53,218 nt of DNA, from positions 1-53,218 of the forward strand of contig JAQVYH010000005.1 in the NCBI GenBank assembly GCA_029004515.1. The letters run 5' to 3'. This document shows positions 25,045 to 35,642 of the stretch, one piece after another. Below the pieces are notes generated by a model, which worked only from the letters and a program-made list of their open reading frames with translations, had not been told where the DNA came from and ran no database searches. Made by a program: the position numbers and the translations under genes. Each line of letters begins with the position of its first letter. Position 1 is the first letter of the stretch. This DNA is from Eubacteriales bacterium (GTDB lineage: Bacteria; Bacillota; Clostridia; Monoglobales; UMGS1388).

Positions 25045-26376
25045 TTATCCTACTGTGATTTTATCAAGTGGGTATTTGCCTACCTGTATTTTATTTCCCG
25101 AAAGAGCCGCATAAATAAGGGTGAGACCTCCAACACGGCCTATATACATCATAATTATAAGTATCCATTTGGATAAGTCACTAAGCTCTGGTGTAATGCC
25201 AAGGGTCAAGCCTACCGTTGCTATTGCAGATGCCGTTTCATACATACAAGCTATAAGAGGAAGTCCCTCATAAAGGCTAATTATCATTGCACCACCAATG
25301 CAGATAGTCATATACAAAAGAGCAATTGTTGAAGCTGTGCAGATAATATCATTTGAGATTCTTCTTCCAAATACCTGTGCACTTTCGCGCTTTTTGAATA
25401 TTGCCAATGCACATAAGATTAAAACAGCAAAGGTTGTGGTTTTCATACCACCTGCTGTTGAGCCAGGGGAGCCACCTATAAGCATTAATAGTATCATTGT
25501 CATTTGTCCCGACTCTGACATTGCAGCTAAATCAACAGTGTTAAAGCCCGCTGTTCTCGGCGTAACAGATTGGAAAAATGAAGCCAAAATTCTTTCATTC
25601 ATTGGCATATGAGAGAACTCAAAAATGAAAAATCCAATGGCAGGTATTAGTATCAAAAGCCCTGTTGTAACAATTATAACCTTACTCTGTGTTCTGTATT
25701 TTCTATAGTGTATTCCATAGGTTCGCATATCATCCCAGGTTAAAAAGCCTAGTCCACCTACGACGATAAGTCCCATAATTGCAATATTAATAAAGGGATT
25801 GCCGACATAGCTTGTCATTGATGAATATTGCCCTCTTACGCCCATCAAATCAATACCTGCATTACAAAAGGCTGATATAGAATGGAATACCGACATCCAT
25901 ATTCCCCTTCCCCATCCAAAATCCTTTATGAAAGTTGGTGCCATAATAAGTGCACCTATAAGCTCAATTGTGAATGTTGCCTTTAATATAAAACCTGTAA
26001 GTTTTACGATACCGCTTAACTTTGGAGCTGCTACTGCATCCTGTATTGCACTTCTCTGAAAAAGACCAATCTTTCTGCCCGCAACCATAGCCAATGAGGC
26101 GGCTACTGTAATAACTCCGAGTCCTCCGATTTGTATAAGCAGGATAATTATCGAATGCCCAAACGATGACCAGTATGTACCTGTATCGTGAACAACAAGT
26201 CCCGTTACACATACCGAGGTTGTAGCGGTAAACAGTGCATCAATAAATGGTGTTGTAATCCCCTCTGATGACGATATGGGAAGCATAAGAATAAGTGCCC
26301 CTAAAAGGATTACCCCTGCAAAGCCCAATATCGCTATTTGCGGAGAGGAAAGGTGTTTTTTATGTCGCGTAATCAT
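25045..26376 (-). CDS. ktrB: Potassium uptake channel subunit, TrkH/KtrB family
   Basis: A 443-residue membrane protein with four M1-P-M2 repeats that conducts K+ (often with Na+ coupling). Filter-type loops are visible as SVCVTGLVV, SAFCNAGIDLM, TPRTAGFNTVD and ATVGLTLG, each with the selectivity Gly. The start at ATG 26376 has AAAGGA 8 bases upstream; an in-frame ATG at 26385 overlaps the ribosome site and is less likely. First gene of ktrB-ktrA-DUF368. No c-di-AMP riboswitch was recognised upstream. Confidence 0.92.
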   Translation of the reverse strand: MITRHKKHLSSPQIAILGFAGVILLGALILMLPISSSEGITTPFIDALFTATTSVCVTGLVVHDTGTYWSSFGHSIIILLIQIGGLGVITVAASLAMVAGRKIGLFQRSAIQDAVAAPKLSGIVKLTGFILKATFTIELIGALIMAPTFIKDFGWGRGIWMSVFHSISAFCNAGIDLMGVRGQYSSMTSYVGNPFINIAIMGLIVVGGLGFLTWDDMRTYGIHYRKYRTQSKVIIVTTGLLILIPAIGFFIFEFSHMPMNERILASFFQSVTPRTAGFNTVDLAAMSESGQMTMILLMLIGGSPGSTAGGMKTTTFAVLILCALAIFKKRESAQVFGRRISNDIICTASTIALLYMTICIGGAMIISLYEGLPLIACMYETASAIATVGLTLGITPELSDLSKWILIIMMYIGRVGGLTLIYAALSGNKIQVGKYPLDKITVG

Positions 26377-26546
26377 AGATATCATCCTTTGTTATACTAA
26401 TAATAAAAAGCATATTCCTGTTATACTCCTGAATTGGTAAAAATGCAAGCGTTCTCGTATTAAATCTATGTTAAAATATCAAAAATAAATCTGTAATCTT
26501 ACCATGTCCCATTTCATAGGCTTTGTATGAAAGGGGATTTTTTATT

Positions 26547-27248
26547 ATGTTTGCTATATTTTTGGCATTTATTCAGAATTTGCAGTTTTTTATTGCCTAC
26601 GTAACAGGGATAAATTCTTTTCCAAAGCCACTTACCAAAGAGGATGAAGAAAGGCTTCTATACGAATGCAAGGAGCTTGGAAGTCAGGAGGCTTTTGATA
26701 AGCTTGTAGAGCATAACTTAAGGCTTGTTGCACATGTGTCAAAAAAGTTCTCCTCATCAGTTAAGGATCAGGAGGATTTAATCTCTATTGGTACGATTGG
26801 GCTGATAAAGGGTATAAACAGCTATGATCTTGATAAGAAAACCAAGCTTGCAACCTATGTGGGCAGATGTATCGAAAACGAAATCCTTATGGTTATAAGA
26901 GCCGGGAAGAAGACTGGCAATGAGGTATCCCTTGAGGAACCCGTTGGTGTGGATAAAGAGGGTAATAATATAACTTTTAATGATATTTTAAGTAATGACT
27001 ATGACGAGGTAATAGAAGAAGTCAGTAGAAGAATAAGGGTGAAAAATCTAGGTGACTCACTTCTTCGTGTGCTAACCAAAAGAGAATATAGGGTAATGGT
27101 ATTAAGATATGGTCTTTATGATGGAGTGCCCGCTACACAAAAACAGGTTGCCAAGGAGATGGGAATATCCCGTTCATATGTATCGAGAATAGAAAAGAAG
27201 GCTATCGAGAAGCTGAAAAGCGAGATGAAGGAAGAAGAGTATGACTAA
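26547..27248 (+). CDS. sigK: RNA polymerase sporulation sigma factor, sigma-K
   Basis: A 233-residue sigma-70-type factor for late mother-cell genes. Residues 1-20 (MFAIFLAFIQNLQFFIAYVT) are a hydrophobic pro-sequence like that removed by the intramembrane protease SpoIVFB, followed by FPKPLTKEDEERLL. Region 2 shows LISIGTIGLIKGI and KLATYVGRCIENEIL; region 4 has VAKEMGISRSYVSRIEKKA. The gene is intact, not split by a skin element. The ATG at 26547 has AAAGGGGA 9 bases upstream. Single gene between divergent ktrB and secA. Confidence 0.93.
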   Translation: MFAIFLAFIQNLQFFIAYVTGINSFPKPLTKEDEERLLYECKELGSQEAFDKLVEHNLRLVAHVSKKFSSSVKDQEDLISIGTIGLIKGINSYDLDKKTKLATYVGRCIENEILMVIRAGKKTGNEVSLEEPVGVDKEGNNITFNDILSNDYDEVIEEVSRRIRVKNLGDSLLRVLTKREYRVMVLRYGLYDGVPATQKQVAKEMGISRSYVSRIEKKAIEKLKSEMKEEEYD

Positions 27249-27290
27249 GTAGTATTAATCAAAATTTAATAGATATTTTGCATGCAGCTA

Positions 27291-27319
27291 TTGTAAAATA
27301 CCCCGATTTGTGGTATAGT
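27291..27319 (+). promoter_or_regulatory. Promoter of secA
   Basis: TTGTAA (27291-27296), 17-base spacer, TATAGT (27314-27319), 45 bases ahead of the secA start. Confidence 0.6.
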
Positions 27320-27363
27320 ATACGATAGCTGTAATTATGAAAATATTTATTGAGGTGAATAAA

Positions 27364-30102
27364 TTGCTAAAGAACATTTTTGAAAAGATGGTTGGCACAT
27401 ATAGCTCAAGAGAACTAAAAAGAATAGATCCCATCGCAGATGAGGTTATGGCTCTTGAAGAGAAATATAGCAAGCTTTCTGATGATGAATTGAAAAGTAA
27501 AACAAATGAGTTTAAAGAAAGACTAAGTAGTGGTGAAACCCTTGATGAGATTCTCCCTGATGCTTTTGCAACAGTAAGAGAGGCATCTTGGCGTGTTCTT
27601 AATATGAAGCACTTTAGAGTGCAGGTAATTGGTGGTATCGTTCTTCATCAGGGACGAATCGCCGAAATGAAAACAGGTGAAGGTAAAACTCTTGTTGCAA
27701 CTCTCCCTGCTTATCTTAATGCTCTTACAGGTAAGGGTGTTCATGTTGTAACAGTTAATGACTATCTTGCTCGTCGAGATAGTGAATGGATGGGTAAGGT
27801 ATATCGCTTCCTTGGTCTTGAGGTTGGTCTTATTGTAAATGGTATGGACCATGACCAGAGAAAAGCGGCTTACGGGGCAGATATCACTTATGGTACAAAT
27901 AATGAACTTGGCTTTGATTATCTGCGTGATAACATGGTTTCGAGCAAAGCCGCACAGGTACAGAGAGGTCACAATTTTGGTATTGTTGACGAAGTTGACT
28001 CAATCCTTATCGATGAGGCAAGAACTCCTCTTATTATTTCAGGTGTTGGTGAAAAGTCTACTCAGCTTTATTCATTGGCTAACAGCTTTGCAAAGGGACT
28101 TAAAAAACAGGTTATCGTTCAGAGTGATGACAAAAAGCTTGACGATGACATTGATGCAGATTATATCGTAGACGAAAAGGCTCATACTTCAACTCTTACA
28201 GCAACAGGTGTTAAGAAGGCAGAACAGGCATTTAATATTGAGAACCTTTCTGACCCTGAAAATCTTCTTATCTCACATCATATCAATCAGGCCATTAAGG
28301 CACATGGTATTATGAAGAGGGACAAGGACTATGTTGTTAAAGAAGGCGAAGTACTCATCGTTGATGAATTTACAGGTCGTCTTATGATTGGTAGAAGATA
28401 CAGTGACGGACTTCATCAGGCAATTGAGGCTAAAGAAAATGTTACGGTTGCAAACGAGAGCAAAACTCTTGCAACTATTACGTTCCAGAACTTTTTCCGT
28501 CTTTATAGCAAGCTTTCAGGTATGACAGGTACAGCACTGACAGAGGAAGATGAATTCCAGGGAATATACAGCCTTGATGTAATTGTAATTCCTACAAATA
28601 TGCCTCTTGCAAGGGTTGACCAGCATGATGCAGTATATAAGAATGAAAGAGGCAAGTACAATGCGGTTGTTAAGCAGGTAAAGGAATGCTATGAGAAAAA
28701 GCAGCCTGTACTTGTTGGTACAGTAACTATTGAGAAATCAGAAGAACTCTCCAAACTCCTCAAGCATGCAGGAGTTCCTCATAATGTTCTTAATGCAAAG
28801 TTCCACGATAAGGAAGCAGAAATCGTAGCACAGGCGGGTACCCTTGGTGCTGTTACTATTGCTACTAATATGGCTGGTCGTGGTACTGATATCACACTCG
28901 GCGGTAATGCAGAATATATGGCAAAGCACGAAATGAGAAAGAAAGGTATTGAGGAATGGCTCATTGCTGAATCCACAAGCTATGCTGATACCGATGACGA
29001 GCAGATTATAGAAGCAAGAAGAATATATAATGAGTATTATGAAAAGTTCAAGCAGGGCGTTGATAAGGCACATCAGGAAGTAATTGATGCAGGCGGTCTT
29101 TATATTATTGGTACAGAACGTCACGAGAGCAGACGAATTGACAATCAGCTTCGAGGCAGAAGCGGTCGTCAGGGCGATATTGGTGAATCTAAGTTCTTTA
29201 TATCTCTTGAAGATGACCTTATGCGTCTTTTTGGCTCAGAGAGAGTTTCTGCTGTTGTATCAGCGCTTGGACTAGAAGAGGATCAGCCTATCGAGGCAGG
29301 TATCCTCTCCAATGCAATTGAAAATGCACAAAAGAAGGTTGAAGGTCACAACTTTGATATCCGTAAACATGTCCTTCAGTATGATGATGTTATGAATCAG
29401 CAGCGTGAGATAATTTACTCACAGCGTCAGAAGGTTCTCGAAGGTGAGGATGTAAACGATGCTATTATGAATTATATCAGCTCAGTAGTTGATAGCGTTA
29501 TTGCCAGAATGGCAGGAGAATCACCAAATCCTGACGATTGGTCATGGGATTTATTCTATCAGCAGGTTGAATTTATCTTTGGAATAAAGATGGAATTCAC
29601 TAAAGATGAAATAGACGATTTTGATACAGATTCCCTTCGTGAGCGCCTTTATGATAAGGTGATGGAGGTATATAAGAATAAGGAAGCAGAATGTGGAGAA
29701 CCACAGGTGCTTCGTCATTTTGAAAGAATTGTTCTTCTTCAGGTAGTAGACAACAAATGGATGGATCATATTGACGCTATGGATCAGCTCCGTCAGGGAA
29801 TTGGTCTTCGTGCTTATGCCCAGAGAGACCCTGTTGTTGAATACAAGTTTGAAAGTATGGATATGTTTGAGGCGATGGTAGAGGCAATTAAGGAAGACAC
29901 AGTTCGTATTCTCTTCCGTGCAACACTCCGACCTGAGAGACAGGCTCCTGTTATGCAGGAAAGAAAAATTACAGCAGGCTTTGCTGGTGATAAAAAGAAA
30001 GAACCTGTTAAAAAGGACGCATCTGAAAAGGTAGGCAGAAATGAACCATGTCCTTGCGGCAGTGGTAAGAAATACAAAAAATGTTGTGGTGCTGATAAAT
30101 AA
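27364..30102 (+). CDS. secA: Preprotein translocase ATPase SecA
   Basis: A 912-residue motor that drives proteins through SecYEG. Motor motifs are [19 protein letters not shown] (Walker A), [20 protein letters not shown] (DEAD-like Walker B region) and [16 protein letters not shown] (motif VI). The preprotein cross-linking and scaffold domains are in place, and the C-terminus ends in a zinc-binding SEC-C motif [21 protein letters not shown] start at 27364 was chosen: GAGGTG lies 7 bases upstream and the protein then begins [11 protein letters not shown] as in other SecAs; an upstream in-frame ATG at 27337 lacks a ribosome site. prfB follows by 37 bases, the usual secA-prfB order in Bacillota. 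Confidence 0.95.
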   Translation: MLKNIFEKMVGTYSSRELKRIDPIADEVMALEEKYSKLSDDELKSKTNEFKERLSSGETLDEILPDAFATVREASWRVLNMKHFRVQVIGGIVLHQGRIAEMKTGEGKTLVATLPAYLNALTGKGVHVVTVNDYLARRDSEWMGKVYRFLGLEVGLIVNGMDHDQRKAAYGADITYGTNNELGFDYLRDNMVSSKAAQVQRGHNFGIVDEVDSILIDEARTPLIISGVGEKSTQLYSLANSFAKGLKKQVIVQSDDKKLDDDIDADYIVDEKAHTSTLTATGVKKAEQAFNIENLSDPENLLISHHINQAIKAHGIMKRDKDYVVKEGEVLIVDEFTGRLMIGRRYSDGLHQAIEAKENVTVANESKTLATITFQNFFRLYSKLSGMTGTALTEEDEFQGIYSLDVIVIPTNMPLARVDQHDAVYKNERGKYNAVVKQVKECYEKKQPVLVGTVTIEKSEELSKLLKHAGVPHNVLNAKFHDKEAEIVAQAGTLGAVTIATNMAGRGTDITLGGNAEYMAKHEMRKKGIEEWLIAESTSYADTDDEQIIEARRIYNEYYEKFKQGVDKAHQEVIDAGGLYIIGTERHESRRIDNQLRGRSGRQGDIGESKFFISLEDDLMRLFGSERVSAVVSALGLEEDQPIEAGILSNAIENAQKKVEGHNFDIRKHVLQYDDVMNQQREIIYSQRQKVLEGEDVNDAIMNYISSVVDSVIARMAGESPNPDDWSWDLFYQQVEFIFGIKMEFTKDEIDDFDTDSLRERLYDKVMEVYKNKEAECGEPQVLRHFERIVLLQVVDNKWMDHIDAMDQLRQGIGLRAYAQRDPVVEYKFESMDMFEAMVEAIKEDTVRILFRATLRPERQAPVMQERKITAGFAGDKKKEPVKKDASEKVGRNEPCPCGSGKKYKKCCGADK

Positions 30103-30139
30103 TATTGGTACTTTATCAAAAGATTAAGGAAGTGTTTTA

Positions 30140-31252
30140 GTGATAGAGTATGATGAACTCAGACTTTCCCTTGAGGGAGTGGAAAATAAAATCAAAGAAC
30201 TAGGAGATTCCCTGGATATCGATAATACATTGAAGACGATAGCCGAGCTTGAGGAAAAGACCTCTGCCCCTGACTTCTACAATGATATGGAAACTGCACA
30301 GAAGATTCTCCAGCAGATTAAACAACTTAAGAATAAGTGTGAAAGTTATGATACTCTTGTTCAGGCAAGAGAGGATGCGCTTACACTTATCGAGCTTGCG
30401 GTTGAGGAGGATGACGAGTCATTACTCTCTGAAATTCAAGAAGCACATAATAAGTTTATGAAGGATCTTGAGGAGATGATACTTTCAACCCTTCTTAGGG
30501 GCGCTTATGATAAGAACAATGCAATCCTTAGCATTCACCCGGGCGCTGGTGGTACAGAGGCACAGGACTGGGCTGAAATGATCCTTCGTATGTTCACAAG
30601 ATGGGCAGAAAGAAGAGGCTTTTCAGTTTCAACTCTTGATTACCTCCCCGGTGATGAAGCGGGTATCAAGAGTGTTACTATACTTATCGAAGGCTTTAAC
30701 GCGTATGGTTATGCTAAATCAGAGAAGGGTGTTCATCGTCTTGTTCGTATTTCGCCGTTCGATTCATCTGGCAGAAGACATACGTCCTTTGCATCTGTCG
30801 AAGTCATGCCTGAAATAAATGACGACATCGAGGTTGAAATCAACGCTGAGGATATCCGTGTTGATACATTTCGTGCCAGCGGTGCAGGTGGTCAGCATAT
30901 CAATAAGACAGACTCTGCTATCCGTATGACTCATATTCCAACAGGCATTGTTGTTTCATGTCAGAATGAACGTTCACAGCATAAGAACAGAGAAACGGCT
31001 ATGAAGATGCTCAAGTCAAAGCTTGTTGAGCTTGCAGAGCGTGAGCATAAGGAAAAGATCGAGGACCTTAAGGGTGTTCAGCTTGACATCGCTTGGGGTA
31101 GTCAGATTCGCTCCTATGTATTTCACCCATATAATATGGTTAAAGACCACAGAACAAGCTACGAGGTTGGTAACATCGGTGCAGTTATGGATGGTGACCT
31201 TGACGGATTTATCAATGCCTATCTTAAAGCATCAAGCTTAGGTCAGTTATAA
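30140..31252 (+). CDS. prfB: Peptide chain release factor 2
   Basis: A 370-residue RF2 that reads UAA and UGA. The SPF tripeptide for stop recognition is at 205-207 ([11 protein letters not shown]) and the GGQ for peptide release at 250-252 (GAGGQHINK). The gene begins at GTG 30140 with AAGGAAG upstream. The frame is open throughout: the programmed UGA frameshift found near codon 26 in many prfB genes is absent, so RF2 level is not self-controlled in that way here. Confidence 0.95.
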   Translation: MIEYDELRLSLEGVENKIKELGDSLDIDNTLKTIAELEEKTSAPDFYNDMETAQKILQQIKQLKNKCESYDTLVQAREDALTLIELAVEEDDESLLSEIQEAHNKFMKDLEEMILSTLLRGAYDKNNAILSIHPGAGGTEAQDWAEMILRMFTRWAERRGFSVSTLDYLPGDEAGIKSVTILIEGFNAYGYAKSEKGVHRLVRISPFDSSGRRHTSFASVEVMPEINDDIEVEINAEDIRVDTFRASGAGGQHINKTDSAIRMTHIPTGIVVSCQNERSQHKNRETAMKMLKSKLVELAEREHKEKIEDLKGVQLDIAWGSQIRSYVFHPYNMVKDHRTSYEVGNIGAVMDGDLDGFINAYLKASSLGQL

Positions 31253-31286
31253 TAAAAAAGTCTTTCCCGAAAGGAAAAATGAAGTA

Positions 31287-32363
31287 ATGTTTGATAAACT
31301 ATCTTTTATTGAAGAAAAATATGAGGAGCTTACACAAAGGGTAAGTGACCCTAGTGTAATTTCAGACCAGAACCTTTTCCGTCAGCTTTGTAAGGAGCAG
31401 TCGGATATTACTCCTATTGTTGAGAAATATCGTGAGTATAAGGCGGTTAGGGAAAATGTAGAAGAAGCAAGATCCCTTTTAAATGAAAGCCTTGATAAGG
31501 ATTTCAAAGAAATGGTGCAGATGGAGTTTGACGAGGGCAGAGAGAAGCTTGTAGCGATTGAAGAAGAACTTAAGGTTCTCCTTTTGCCAAAGGACCCTAA
31601 TGATGATAAGAATGTTATTGTAGAAATTCGTGGCGGTGCAGGTGGTGACGAGGCAGCTCTCTTTGCCGCTAACCTTCTTCGTATGTATCAGATGTATGGA
31701 GAAAGTCGCAACTGGAAGTCTGAAATACTCAGTCTTAGTGAAACAGGTCTTGGCGGTATAAAGGAAGTTTCATTCCAAATTAGCGGTCAGGGCGCATATA
31801 GTAGGCTCAAATATGAAAGCGGTGTTCACCGTGTTCAGCGTGTGCCTGCAACCGAATCAAGTGGTAGAATCCATACATCAACAGTTACAGTAGCGGTTCT
31901 CCCTGAGGTTGAGGATGTTGAAGTTGAAATCAACCAGAATGACCTTCGTATTGATGTTTTCCGTGCTGGTGGCCCGGGTGGTCAGTGCGTTAATACAACT
32001 GATAGTGCTGTAAGAATTACGCATGTCCCTACAGGACTTGTTGTTTCCTGTCAGGATGAAAAGTCACAGCTTAAAAATAAAGAAAAGGGCATGAAGATTC
32101 TTCGTTCTCGTCTTTTTGATCTTATGCAGCAAAAACAACATGATGAGATTGCCTCCGAGCGTAAGAGTCAGGTTGGTACAGGTGACAGAAGTGAAAGAAT
32201 CAGGACATACAACTTCCCACAGGGTCGTTGCTCTGACCATAGAATCGGTCTTACACTTCATCGTCTTGATGCTATTATGAATGGTGACTTAGACGAGATA
32301 ATTGATTCACTTATTACTTATTATCAAACAGAAAAGCTCAAGTCAGAGGGGCAGGAAAACTAA
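31287..32363 (+). CDS. prfA: Peptide chain release factor 1
   Basis: A 358-residue RF1 that reads UAA and UAG. PAT is at 187-189 ([11 protein letters not shown]) and GGQ at 231-233 ([11 protein letters not shown]). Having both release factors side by side is unusual but not unique. The last base of its stop is the first base of the next gene (TAATG), so sua5 is translationally coupled. The methylase gene prmC, often next to prfA, is not here. Confidence 0.95.
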   Translation: MFDKLSFIEEKYEELTQRVSDPSVISDQNLFRQLCKEQSDITPIVEKYREYKAVRENVEEARSLLNESLDKDFKEMVQMEFDEGREKLVAIEEELKVLLLPKDPNDDKNVIVEIRGGAGGDEAALFAANLLRMYQMYGESRNWKSEILSLSETGLGGIKEVSFQISGQGAYSRLKYESGVHRVQRVPATESSGRIHTSTVTVAVLPEVEDVEVEINQNDLRIDVFRAGGPGGQCVNTTDSAVRITHVPTGLVVSCQDEKSQLKNKEKGMKILRSRLFDLMQQKQHDEIASERKSQVGTGDRSERIRTYNFPQGRCSDHRIGLTLHRLDAIMNGDLDEIIDSLITYYQTEKLKSEGQEN

Positions 32364-33328
32364 TGAAAACGGTAATTTATGATACCGATTCTTCATCTCT
32401 TGAAAAAGCAGCACAGGTTATAAAAAATGGTGGTCTTGTGGCATTCCCTACAGAAACCGTTTATGGCCTTGGCGCTTGCGGTTTTATGCCACAGTCGGTA
32501 AATAAGATATTTAAAGTTAAGGGGCGTCCTAATGACAACCCTCTTATTCTACATATAGGAAGCTACGAGCAGATTTATGACCTTGCTCTTGAAATACCAG
32601 AGCAGATGAGTAAGCTTAAAAAGTTTATGCCGGGTCCGCTTACAGTTGTACTTAAGAGAAAGGACATTGTGCCTGATGAGGTTACAGCAGGGCTTAATAC
32701 TGTGGGAATCAGAATCCCAAGTCAGCCTGATGCCAATGCATTTCTAAAAATGTGCGGTGTACCTGTTGCAGCACCAAGCGCAAATATCTCGGGCAGACCT
32801 AGCCCCACAACATTTGGGCATGTTGTAGAGGACCTTGATGGTAAGGTTGATGGGATTATCCGTGGCGAGGTTTGCAGTGTTGGTCTTGAATCAACAGTTC
32901 TTGACCTGTCCACAGGTGAGCCAACAATCCTGCGACCGGGCGCGATAACTCGTGAAATGCTTGAAGAAGCTTTGGGAATAGTTTACACAGGTGGCGATGG
33001 CAATAGACCAAAGGCTCCCGGTATGAAATATAAGCACTACGCACCAAAAGCACCCTTATATGTGGTTGATGGTGATATACTAGACGAAATAGCTAAATAT
33101 AATGGTAAAAAAATCGGCGTGATGCTCACAGATAATATTTCCCTTGATGGAGATATTGCCATTCAGCATCTTGGAAATAATCCACAGGAATATGCTCACA
33201 ACCTTTTCAAAGCGCTAAGATACTTTGATAGTGCTAAAGTGGATGTGATTCTTTCACAGGATATTAAAGGTGATGGAATCTGCGAGGCAGTTCGCAATCG
33301 ATTATACAAAGCAGCAAATAACCGATAA
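32363..33328 (+). CDS. sua5: L-threonylcarbamoyladenylate synthase, Sua5 type
   Basis: A 321-residue enzyme making threonylcarbamoyl-AMP from Thr, bicarbonate and ATP, the first step of tRNA t6A37. The N-terminal YrdC domain has GGLVAFPTETVYGLGA and KGRPNDNPLILH; the C-terminal Sua5 domain (about 225-321) begins after the PGMKYKHYAPKAPL linker that closes on the active site. The partner tsaD is four genes on in the same run; tsaB and tsaE are not in the window. Confidence 0.93.
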   Translation: MKTVIYDTDSSSLEKAAQVIKNGGLVAFPTETVYGLGACGFMPQSVNKIFKVKGRPNDNPLILHIGSYEQIYDLALEIPEQMSKLKKFMPGPLTVVLKRKDIVPDEVTAGLNTVGIRIPSQPDANAFLKMCGVPVAAPSANISGRPSPTTFGHVVEDLDGKVDGIIRGEVCSVGLESTVLDLSTGEPTILRPGAITREMLEEALGIVYTGGDGNRPKAPGMKYKHYAPKAPLYVVDGDILDEIAKYNGKKIGVMLTDNISLDGDIAIQHLGNNPQEYAHNLFKALRYFDSAKVDVILSQDIKGDGICEAVRNRLYKAANNR

Positions 33329-33352
33329 TCTTAATTCAAAGGAGAATTATAG

Positions 33353-33811
33353 ATGAATATACTTATGATTTGTACAGGTAACACCTGTCGAAGCCCTATG
33401 GCACAGGCACTTCTCCAGAAGAAGTGTGATGAAAGAAATCTTGATGTTTATGTTTCATCTGCTGGCATTGCTACATTAAACGGACTTCTTGCCAGTAATA
33501 ACGCTGTCCTTGCGATAGGTGAGATGGAATGTGATATTTCTCTTCATACATCAAGAGAAATCACTTCGGCTGATATTGTAAGTGCTGATCTCATTCTTAC
33601 AATGACAAATGCACAAAGAGATGCTCTCAAGGTCGGAGTTAATGTAGACAAAAATAAGATTTTCACAATTGGAGAGTTTATCGGAGAGCCTGAAAATGAA
33701 ATTTGTGACCCATTTGGTGAAGATATCGAAGTGTATAGAGAATGTGCTATGCAGCTTGATGAGATGCTCGAAGAAGTTGCAGATATGGTAGAGGACGAGT
33801 ACGATGTTTGA
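33353..33811 (+). CDS. ywlE: Low-molecular-weight phosphatase, probable protein-arginine phosphatase
   Basis: A 152-residue phosphatase. The P-loop CTGNTCRSPMA (residues 7-17) has Thr in the position that gives YwlE its preference for phospho-arginine over phospho-tyrosine, and the general-acid loop is DPFGED. It is placed just after sua5 as in Bacillus subtilis. It implies protein-arginine phosphorylation by an McsB-type kinase elsewhere in the genome. An AAAGGAG ribosome site precedes it and its end overlaps rimI by 8 bases. Confidence 0.88.
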   Translation: MNILMICTGNTCRSPMAQALLQKKCDERNLDVYVSSAGIATLNGLLASNNAVLAIGEMECDISLHTSREITSADIVSADLILTMTNAQRDALKVGVNVDKNKIFTIGEFIGEPENEICDPFGEDIEVYRECAMQLDEMLEEVADMVEDEYDV

Positions 33812-34259
33812 TATCCGCCCTGCTACAATTGCAGATGCTAAGTCTATTGCTGATATTGAAAATAGATGCTTTCCCTCTCCATGGTCACTAAAACAGATTG
33901 AAGAGGATATTTCATCTCCTCAGACAAAGTACTTCCTAGCCGTATGCGATGGAGTGATTTGTGGATATACAGGGATGTGGAATGTCCTTGACGAGGGCAG
34001 CATAACCAATATTGCAGTGCTTGAGGAGTATCGTAGGAAGGGTATTGCGAGAGCACTTCTTAATGCCCTTTTATCCTGTAATGTAGCATATGTTACCCTT
34101 GAGGTAAGGCGGAGTAATGCATCAGCCATATGCCTATATAAAAAGTTCAACTTTCAGATTCTAGGCACGAGAAAGGATTATTATTCTAATCCTGACAGTA
34201 CCAAGGAAGATGCTTATATTATGGCTTGGAAACTAATGAAAGACAAACAAAGGATATGA
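33804..34259 (+). CDS. rimI: Ribosomal protein S18-alanine N-acetyltransferase
   Basis: A 151-residue GNAT enzyme expected to acetylate the N-terminus of ribosomal protein S18. The acetyl-CoA loop is visible as EEYRRKGIARALLNALL, with NIAVLEEYRRKG before it, and the C-terminal KFNFQILGTRKDYY holds the catalytic Tyr region. It overlaps ywlE and is 4 bases before tsaD, the common rimI-tsaD pairing. Confidence 0.9.
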   Translation: MFDIRPATIADAKSIADIENRCFPSPWSLKQIEEDISSPQTKYFLAVCDGVICGYTGMWNVLDEGSITNIAVLEEYRRKGIARALLNALLSCNVAYVTLEVRRSNASAICLYKKFNFQILGTRKDYYSNPDSTKEDAYIMAWKLMKDKQRI

Positions 34260-34263
34260 TTTA

Positions 34264-35283
34264 ATGTTGTTTTTGGGAATTGAATCATCATGTGATGAGA
34301 CAGCTGCATCGGTAGTTGAATACTCAGATGGTGTATTTAATATAAAATCTAATATTATTGCTTCACAGATTAAGTTCCACGAAAGATATGGCGGAGTGGT
34401 ACCTGAAATAGCTTCAAGAATGCATATTGAGGCAATCACAGGGGTTGTGAGTCAGGCAATGGAAGAGGCACAGGCTGAATTTAGGGACCTTACTGCCCTT
34501 ACTGTTACATATGCGCCAGGTCTTATCGGTGCACTGCTGGTTGGTGTGAATTATGCCAAGAGCCTCGCTTATGCTCTTGATAAGCCTCTTATCCCTGTTC
34601 ATCATATCGAGGGACATATATCAGCTCTATATCTTGAGAATCCTGACCTGAAGCCACCATTTGTTTGCCTTGTTGCATCAGGTGGCCATAGCACTATCGT
34701 TCATGTTAAGGATTATCTTGATTTTGAAACAATAGCTTCAACCCGTGATGACGCGGCTGGTGAGGCTTTTGATAAAATTGCAAGAGTAATAGGCCTTGGA
34801 TATCCGGGCGGACCTAAGATTCAGAAGTATGCAGAGGAAGGAAACGAAGATGCTGTTGACTTTCCTATAGTTAAGATGAAAGATGGCTTTGATTTTAGTT
34901 TTAGCGGAGTTAAGACAGCCGTTATTAATTATCTTCACAATGCCGAGCAAAAGGGCGAGGAGATAAATAAACACGATATTGCGGCATCTTTTCAGAGGGC
35001 TGTTTGCACAGCATTATCTGAAAGACTTGTTGTCTGTGCCAAGGAGGTAGGGGCTACATCAATTGGTCTTGCAGGTGGCGTTGCGGCAAATGATAAGTTA
35101 AGAGAAATGATTAACATAAAATCACAAGAGATGGGTTTGAAGTTTTATTACCCATCAAAGATTCTCTGCACCGACAATGCAGCTATGATTGCAGCACGGG
35201 GCGCACATATTTTTGACTATTCAGACGACAAGAATTTTGGATGCAAACTCGACCTGAATGCCCTTTCTACCAAGGATTTCTAA
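34264..35283 (+). CDS. tsaD: tRNA N6-threonylcarbamoyltransferase TsaD
   Basis: A 339-residue ASKHA-fold enzyme that moves the threonylcarbamoyl group to tRNA A37. It begins LFLGIESSCDETAASVV; the metal-binding pair is His114 and His118 in HHIEGHISA, with the ATP-site signature GLAGGVAAN further on and a C-terminal CTDNAAMIAARG. Length and motifs are complete. It is last in the prfA-sua5-ywlE-rimI-tsaD run. Confidence 0.95.
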   Translation: MLFLGIESSCDETAASVVEYSDGVFNIKSNIIASQIKFHERYGGVVPEIASRMHIEAITGVVSQAMEEAQAEFRDLTALTVTYAPGLIGALLVGVNYAKSLAYALDKPLIPVHHIEGHISALYLENPDLKPPFVCLVASGGHSTIVHVKDYLDFETIASTRDDAAGEAFDKIARVIGLGYPGGPKIQKYAEEGNEDAVDFPIVKMKDGFDFSFSGVKTAVINYLHNAEQKGEEINKHDIAASFQRAVCTALSERLVVCAKEVGATSIGLAGGVAANDKLREMINIKSQEMGLKFYYPSKILCTDNAAMIAARGAHIFDYSDDKNFGCKLDLNALSTKDF

Positions 35284-35580
35284 CATCCAAAGTATTATGT
35301 AAAACCAGTCAAAATTGTTGTTATGTTAACTTTACAAACATATTTCACAAAACAGTCGAAAGAGAGAGTTCAGCAGCAGAAATTTGTGGAAAAACTCTCC
35401 AAACCCATTAATAAATAGGGTTTGGGCCTGTTGATAACTCTGTGGATAATGTTGATAACTATAATTTTTATGAAACAAAAGCACGATATTATGTAAACTA
35501 AAATGTACGAATAAATCACTATTTATTTGTCAGTTTGCACATATGTATTATGTAGTCAAATTATTAATCATATATCTTTC
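35284..35580. other. Intergenic region with a DnaA-box-like array
   Basis: No gene is seen. Four 9-mers resembling the DnaA box TTATCCACA lie in the same orientation: TGTGGAAAA (35385-35393), TGTTGATAA (35429-35437), TGTGGATAA (35441-35449, exact complement of the consensus) and TGTTGATAA (35450-35458). The last two abut head to tail. A weak 8-bp hairpin CCAAACCC/GGGTTTGG (35399-35425) lies among them and may terminate tsaD. About 120 AT-rich bases follow. Confidence 0.65.
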
Positions 35581-35609
35581 TTGACAGAGGGATGTCACTA
35601 GATTAAAAT
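35581..35609 (+). promoter_or_regulatory. Promoter of the aconitase gene
   Basis: TTGACA (35581-35586), 17 bases, TAAAAT (35604-35609), 33 bases ahead of the start at 35643. Confidence 0.7.
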
Positions 35610-35642
35610 AAAAATATATATATAACAGAGGAGTTGAGTAAA

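Noticed and set aside
35284..35642. Chromosomal replication origin
   Set aside because: DnaA-box-like 9-mers are present, but dnaA, dnaN, rpmH and a change of gene orientation are absent, and no DnaA-trio run was found. Kept only as a box array.
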